A stretch of 64,000 bases of DNA. Origin: Aurantiochytrium sp. KH105 (taxonomy: Eukaryota; Sar; Bigyra; Thraustochytrida; Thraustochytriidae). Position 1 is the stretch's first letter. Every line of letters starts with the position of its first letter. The notes under the pieces were generated by a model. That model was not told where the DNA came from. It ran no database searches and worked only from the letters and a program-made list of their open reading frames with translations. Shown here in pieces: positions 61,618 to 64,000 of the stretch. The DNA is taken from assembly GCA_003116975.1 (NCBI GenBank), contig BGKB01000109.1:226726-290725 (forward strand), read 5' to 3'. The position numbers and the translations under genes were made by a program.

Positions 61618-62340
61618 GGCCTGAGTAGACTTCCTGGTGCAATCTTTTCTGGCTTTGCGACAGGATCTACGCTCTCTCGCATTAGCAATCTTCTTGAAGG
61701 AGGAAGTGCACTGACTGACGCGGTAACGAGCTAGCGAAGGCTTCGCGTCATACTATGCCTTTTGATGGTTAGGTTGGGTCGGGTGGCCTTGGTTGGCTGA
61801 TTGGCTTGCCGACTGGAGGTTTCGATGGTTCCCGCACCTTTCGAGCCGTAGGCAAAAGCATCGTCCGGGCCACCGCGTTTCCCCTTGCGTCCAGGCAGAC
61901 ATTCGAGAGGTCAAAAAGTTCGGGTGGGGACATGCGACGCAAATCGACTAGCAGTCAATAGAGAAAACACCCAAGAGTCATGGGCCACGCGCGAAGTGCG
62001 CGCGGGAGGCGGACAATGCAAGGCACGGGGATGCGCTCAATGAGAGTTGCCCTTGCACCAGTGCACGGCCACGCTGTGAGGGAGGTGGAAAGGGAGCGGG
62101 GAAGGGAGGGAGGTGGAAAGGGGGGCAAAATGCATTTTGCAGCAAGAAGCGTAAAAGTGTGCGCCAGCCAGGTTTGTGTATGTAGCATACACTCACCGAC
62201 GGAGCCGGCCATCTCTTTCCGCAAGAGGCATGAGAGTCGAGCCAAAGCTCAAGATTCTTTCAGATGCATAATCGCGTTTTATCAAAGAGCAAGCTTCTTC
62301 AACTCTACGTTATGGGCACGGTAAAGAGTACAGCTTCACG
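61618..62340. other. Intergenic, large-gene promoter and MSS51-like 3' flank
   Basis: 723 nt with no recognised gene. GCTAGC at 61730 lies about 115 nt before the large gene's ATG. GGTTAGGTTGGGTCGGGTGG-like sequence lies near 61768, and GGAGGTGGAAAGGG repeats at 62078-62120. Confidence 0.5.
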
Positions 62341-63824
62341 TTAGTCTAGCGACCACAGTGACTGTGCCTCCTGGGAGGCGGTAGATGTCTGGTCACTCTT
62401 TGGCCGAGGTTCTTCGACTTTGCTTGTGAAATCAGATTTACCTGTGAACCTCGATTGCATGGCCACATCTTTAGGTCGTCCCTGAGATTCTGACGAGCCC
62501 TCGTCGAAGGTGGACCGAGTCGATGTCTCGTTGTTCGAGACCATAGAGCTGGACGCAGAATTTGTTTCAATCTCAGAGAGATCTTTTGATCTGATCTCCA
62601 GGTCATGGATTGGGTCAAGCTTGGATGAAATTGTAGCGTCTAGCAATTTCTTTGCAGCAATAGCAGCGAGATTCCTTGCTGTTGTAATCTCATGAGGCGC
62701 TAGACGAATCTGGTCGGGCGGATACGCTGAAAGATCGCTATGAAAACGCTGACAGAGCTGCGTGCACACGCGGATTCGTGTTGCGTCTGGCAAATCTGCC
62801 AGTCTGCCATCATCATCTTCTGAACTTCCACAGATAGCATAGAAAAAGGAGTTGCCGCACGACCATGAACTCGACGTGGGGTCGCGCGGGTCGGCACAGG
62901 CTGTCATAGCCATATCTTTTATTCGTGCAATTACGCATGGTTAGTGATTGTTGTCGCGCAATCAGTGACGATCCTATCAAGCTTTCAATCAAACGTACGA
63001 AAAGGGTTGGCAGAAGGAGTCAGAAGAAAGCGTGTTTTAAGGAGGCTGCGAGCAATCATGACTTCGCCTCGAAGATCGGAGAAATCATTTGCTTGCGTAA
63101 AGACGCAAGGTATTCCTTTGTCACGAATAAAGCAGAGATCTGGAAGCCAACTTTCGAGGAGGCCCCGAGCTCCAGATCCAAATCCAGGATTGAATCCAAT
63201 GAGCACGGTCGCCTCCTTTGAAAAGGGCGGGCTTCGGATCAGCTCAGGTTTCTGGGTTCTCAAGAAGTCGCGTACACCTCCCCGCCAGCAGTTGGAAGAA
63301 GACGGCTGCGCGTTGCGCTTTCTACTTTTCCCCCTCTTCTCGACCGCCGAGGGCGGATTTAGCTCTGGGCCGACGAACCAAAGCCTGCAAACCTTGCCAT
63401 ACTTTTGTTTGAAGAATCGCTCTACCTCAGTCCAGTATGATGTCTCGCGAAATAAGCGCACCTCGGCTTTGTATGTTGCGCCCATGACAACAATGTCTAT
63501 CGATGCGGCGTTTTCCCAGAGAGGTTGTAAGTTTTCAAGGGCGTGAATGGCTGTGATAGGGTATGAGAGACCATCAACAAGCGCCAGGTCCTTGGTTGCC
63601 TCTTGAACGGCTTGAACGCCTCCGCATCTCGTGCGAAAGAATCCAGGCCATCCGTGCTTCAGGTCAATTTGTCTGCTGCTTTCGACCCCCTCGCAGTCGC
63701 AGTCTCTGTCTTGATTTGTTTTGGCGACGACAAGCTCATCGAGCGCAGGGAACTTTTTCTCTTTCGCCCATCGGAGCGTGCCAACGCATGCGTCCGCGTC
63801 CAATTCAGCGTCTGAGGCAAGCAT
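62341..63824 (-). CDS. MSS51-like C-terminal-domain protein, two exons (5' end possibly beyond the window)
   Basis: Exon 1 is 63824-62999. Its donor is GTACGT (62998). Two acceptors keep frame, at 62902-62901 (exon 2 from 62900, 461 aa) or 62917-62916 (exon 2 from 62915, 466 aa). Both give NPF followed by CADPRDPT and GNSFFYAICG. Conserved blocks in exon 1 are DGLSYPITAIHALE, IDIVVMGATYKAEVRLF, CRLWFVGPEL, VLIGFNPGFGSG and GIPCVFTQANDFSD. These match the C-terminal domain shared by mitochondrial MSS51/ZMYND17-type proteins. The N-terminal MYND zinc finger is not seen, so it may be absent or lie in an exon past 64000. Exon 2 ends in a Ser-rich tail. Yeast Mss51 controls COX1 translation; that role is not assured here. 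Confidence 0.7.
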
Positions 63825-64000
63825 TGCCCCTTGCGGTGGCGAGGTGAGGCGCGGCGTGGCGTGGCGCTACTCGCGACTCCTATCAGTTTTGGTCTGCACG
63901 GCGTGGGATAGCAGCTCTGGCGTTAGTAGTAGTACGACACTGACTCTGGCCGGGCCGTGCACTGCCCCTACCAACGGCCAAAATCGGGTCCATCTTTTTT
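63825..64000. other. Window edge, non-coding or upstream exon region
   Basis: 176 nt with GGCGTGGCGTGGCG repeats and no convincing coding frame. Could contain the promoter or an intron of the MSS51-like gene. Confidence 0.4.

Noticed and set aside
62341-62913. Separate 190-residue gene
   Set aside because: It starts just past a splice acceptor, keeps frame with the upstream MSS51-like exon, and has no independent family; better as exon 2.
1-64000. tRNA, 5S rRNA or spliceosomal RNA genes
   Set aside because: Reading for B-box-like GGTTCGAATCC words and known U-RNA cores gave no convincing cloverleaf or match; a covariance-model scan would be needed to exclude them.

Overview
The window is nuclear DNA from a GC-rich, gene-dense, intron-poor protist. 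The gene set is eukaryotic: MED14, UFM1, eL41, Rrp15, a polycystin channel, an Hv1-type proton channel, a site-2 protease and a Mpv17 protein. The few introns are short (84-157 nt), and most have a GTAAGT donor. The compact genes, C/G-ending codons, DD3-3-like and GCC2/GCC3-type multi-TM proteins fit a stramenopile, most likely a thraustochytrid (Labyrinthulomycetes). That placement is an inference from content, not a database result.

Layout. 1-8337 is nearly gene-free and rich in microsatellites, hairpins and tandem repeats; its one clear gene is a voltage-sensor-only channel (716-1441, -). 8338-14271 holds a Mpv17/PMP22 protein, an S2P-type intramembrane metalloprotease whose HExxH is assembled by splicing, a secreted purple acid phosphatase, and an unrecognised multi-pass protein. 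15.6-17.8 kb is an IS607-type element with a serine recombinase and a Fanzor/TnpB RNA-guided nuclease gene, both broken by small lesions. 20.6-24.2 kb has an F-box-like/RCC1 protein and a three-RRM nucleolar-type protein. 24.9-31.2 kb has a DD3-3-like receptor with a cytosolic SH3 domain and a RING-H2/SAP-like E3 ligase. 32.4-39.5 kb has an ammonium transporter, an MDR reductase, a BRCT/Myb-like acidic protein and UFM1. 39.7-48.4 kb has a protein with a dynein-stalk-like C terminus, eL41, MED14 and Rrp15. 48.8-64 kb has a PKD2-like channel, a CHR transporter, an LPAAT, an 1848-residue cysteine-rich multi-TM protein and an MSS51-like protein reaching toward the window edge.

There are no operons. 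Genes are monocistronic, often in divergent pairs (MDR reductase/BRCT protein, dynein-like/eL41, MED14/Rrp15, CHR/LPAAT). The system of greatest interest is the Fanzor-bearing IS607-like element. The next most unusual are the UFM1 gene (intron-split start codon, C-terminal Gly already exposed) and the SH3-tailed DD3-3-like receptor. Several start codons were set to the first in-frame ATG, because the longest open frames begin at non-ATG codons.
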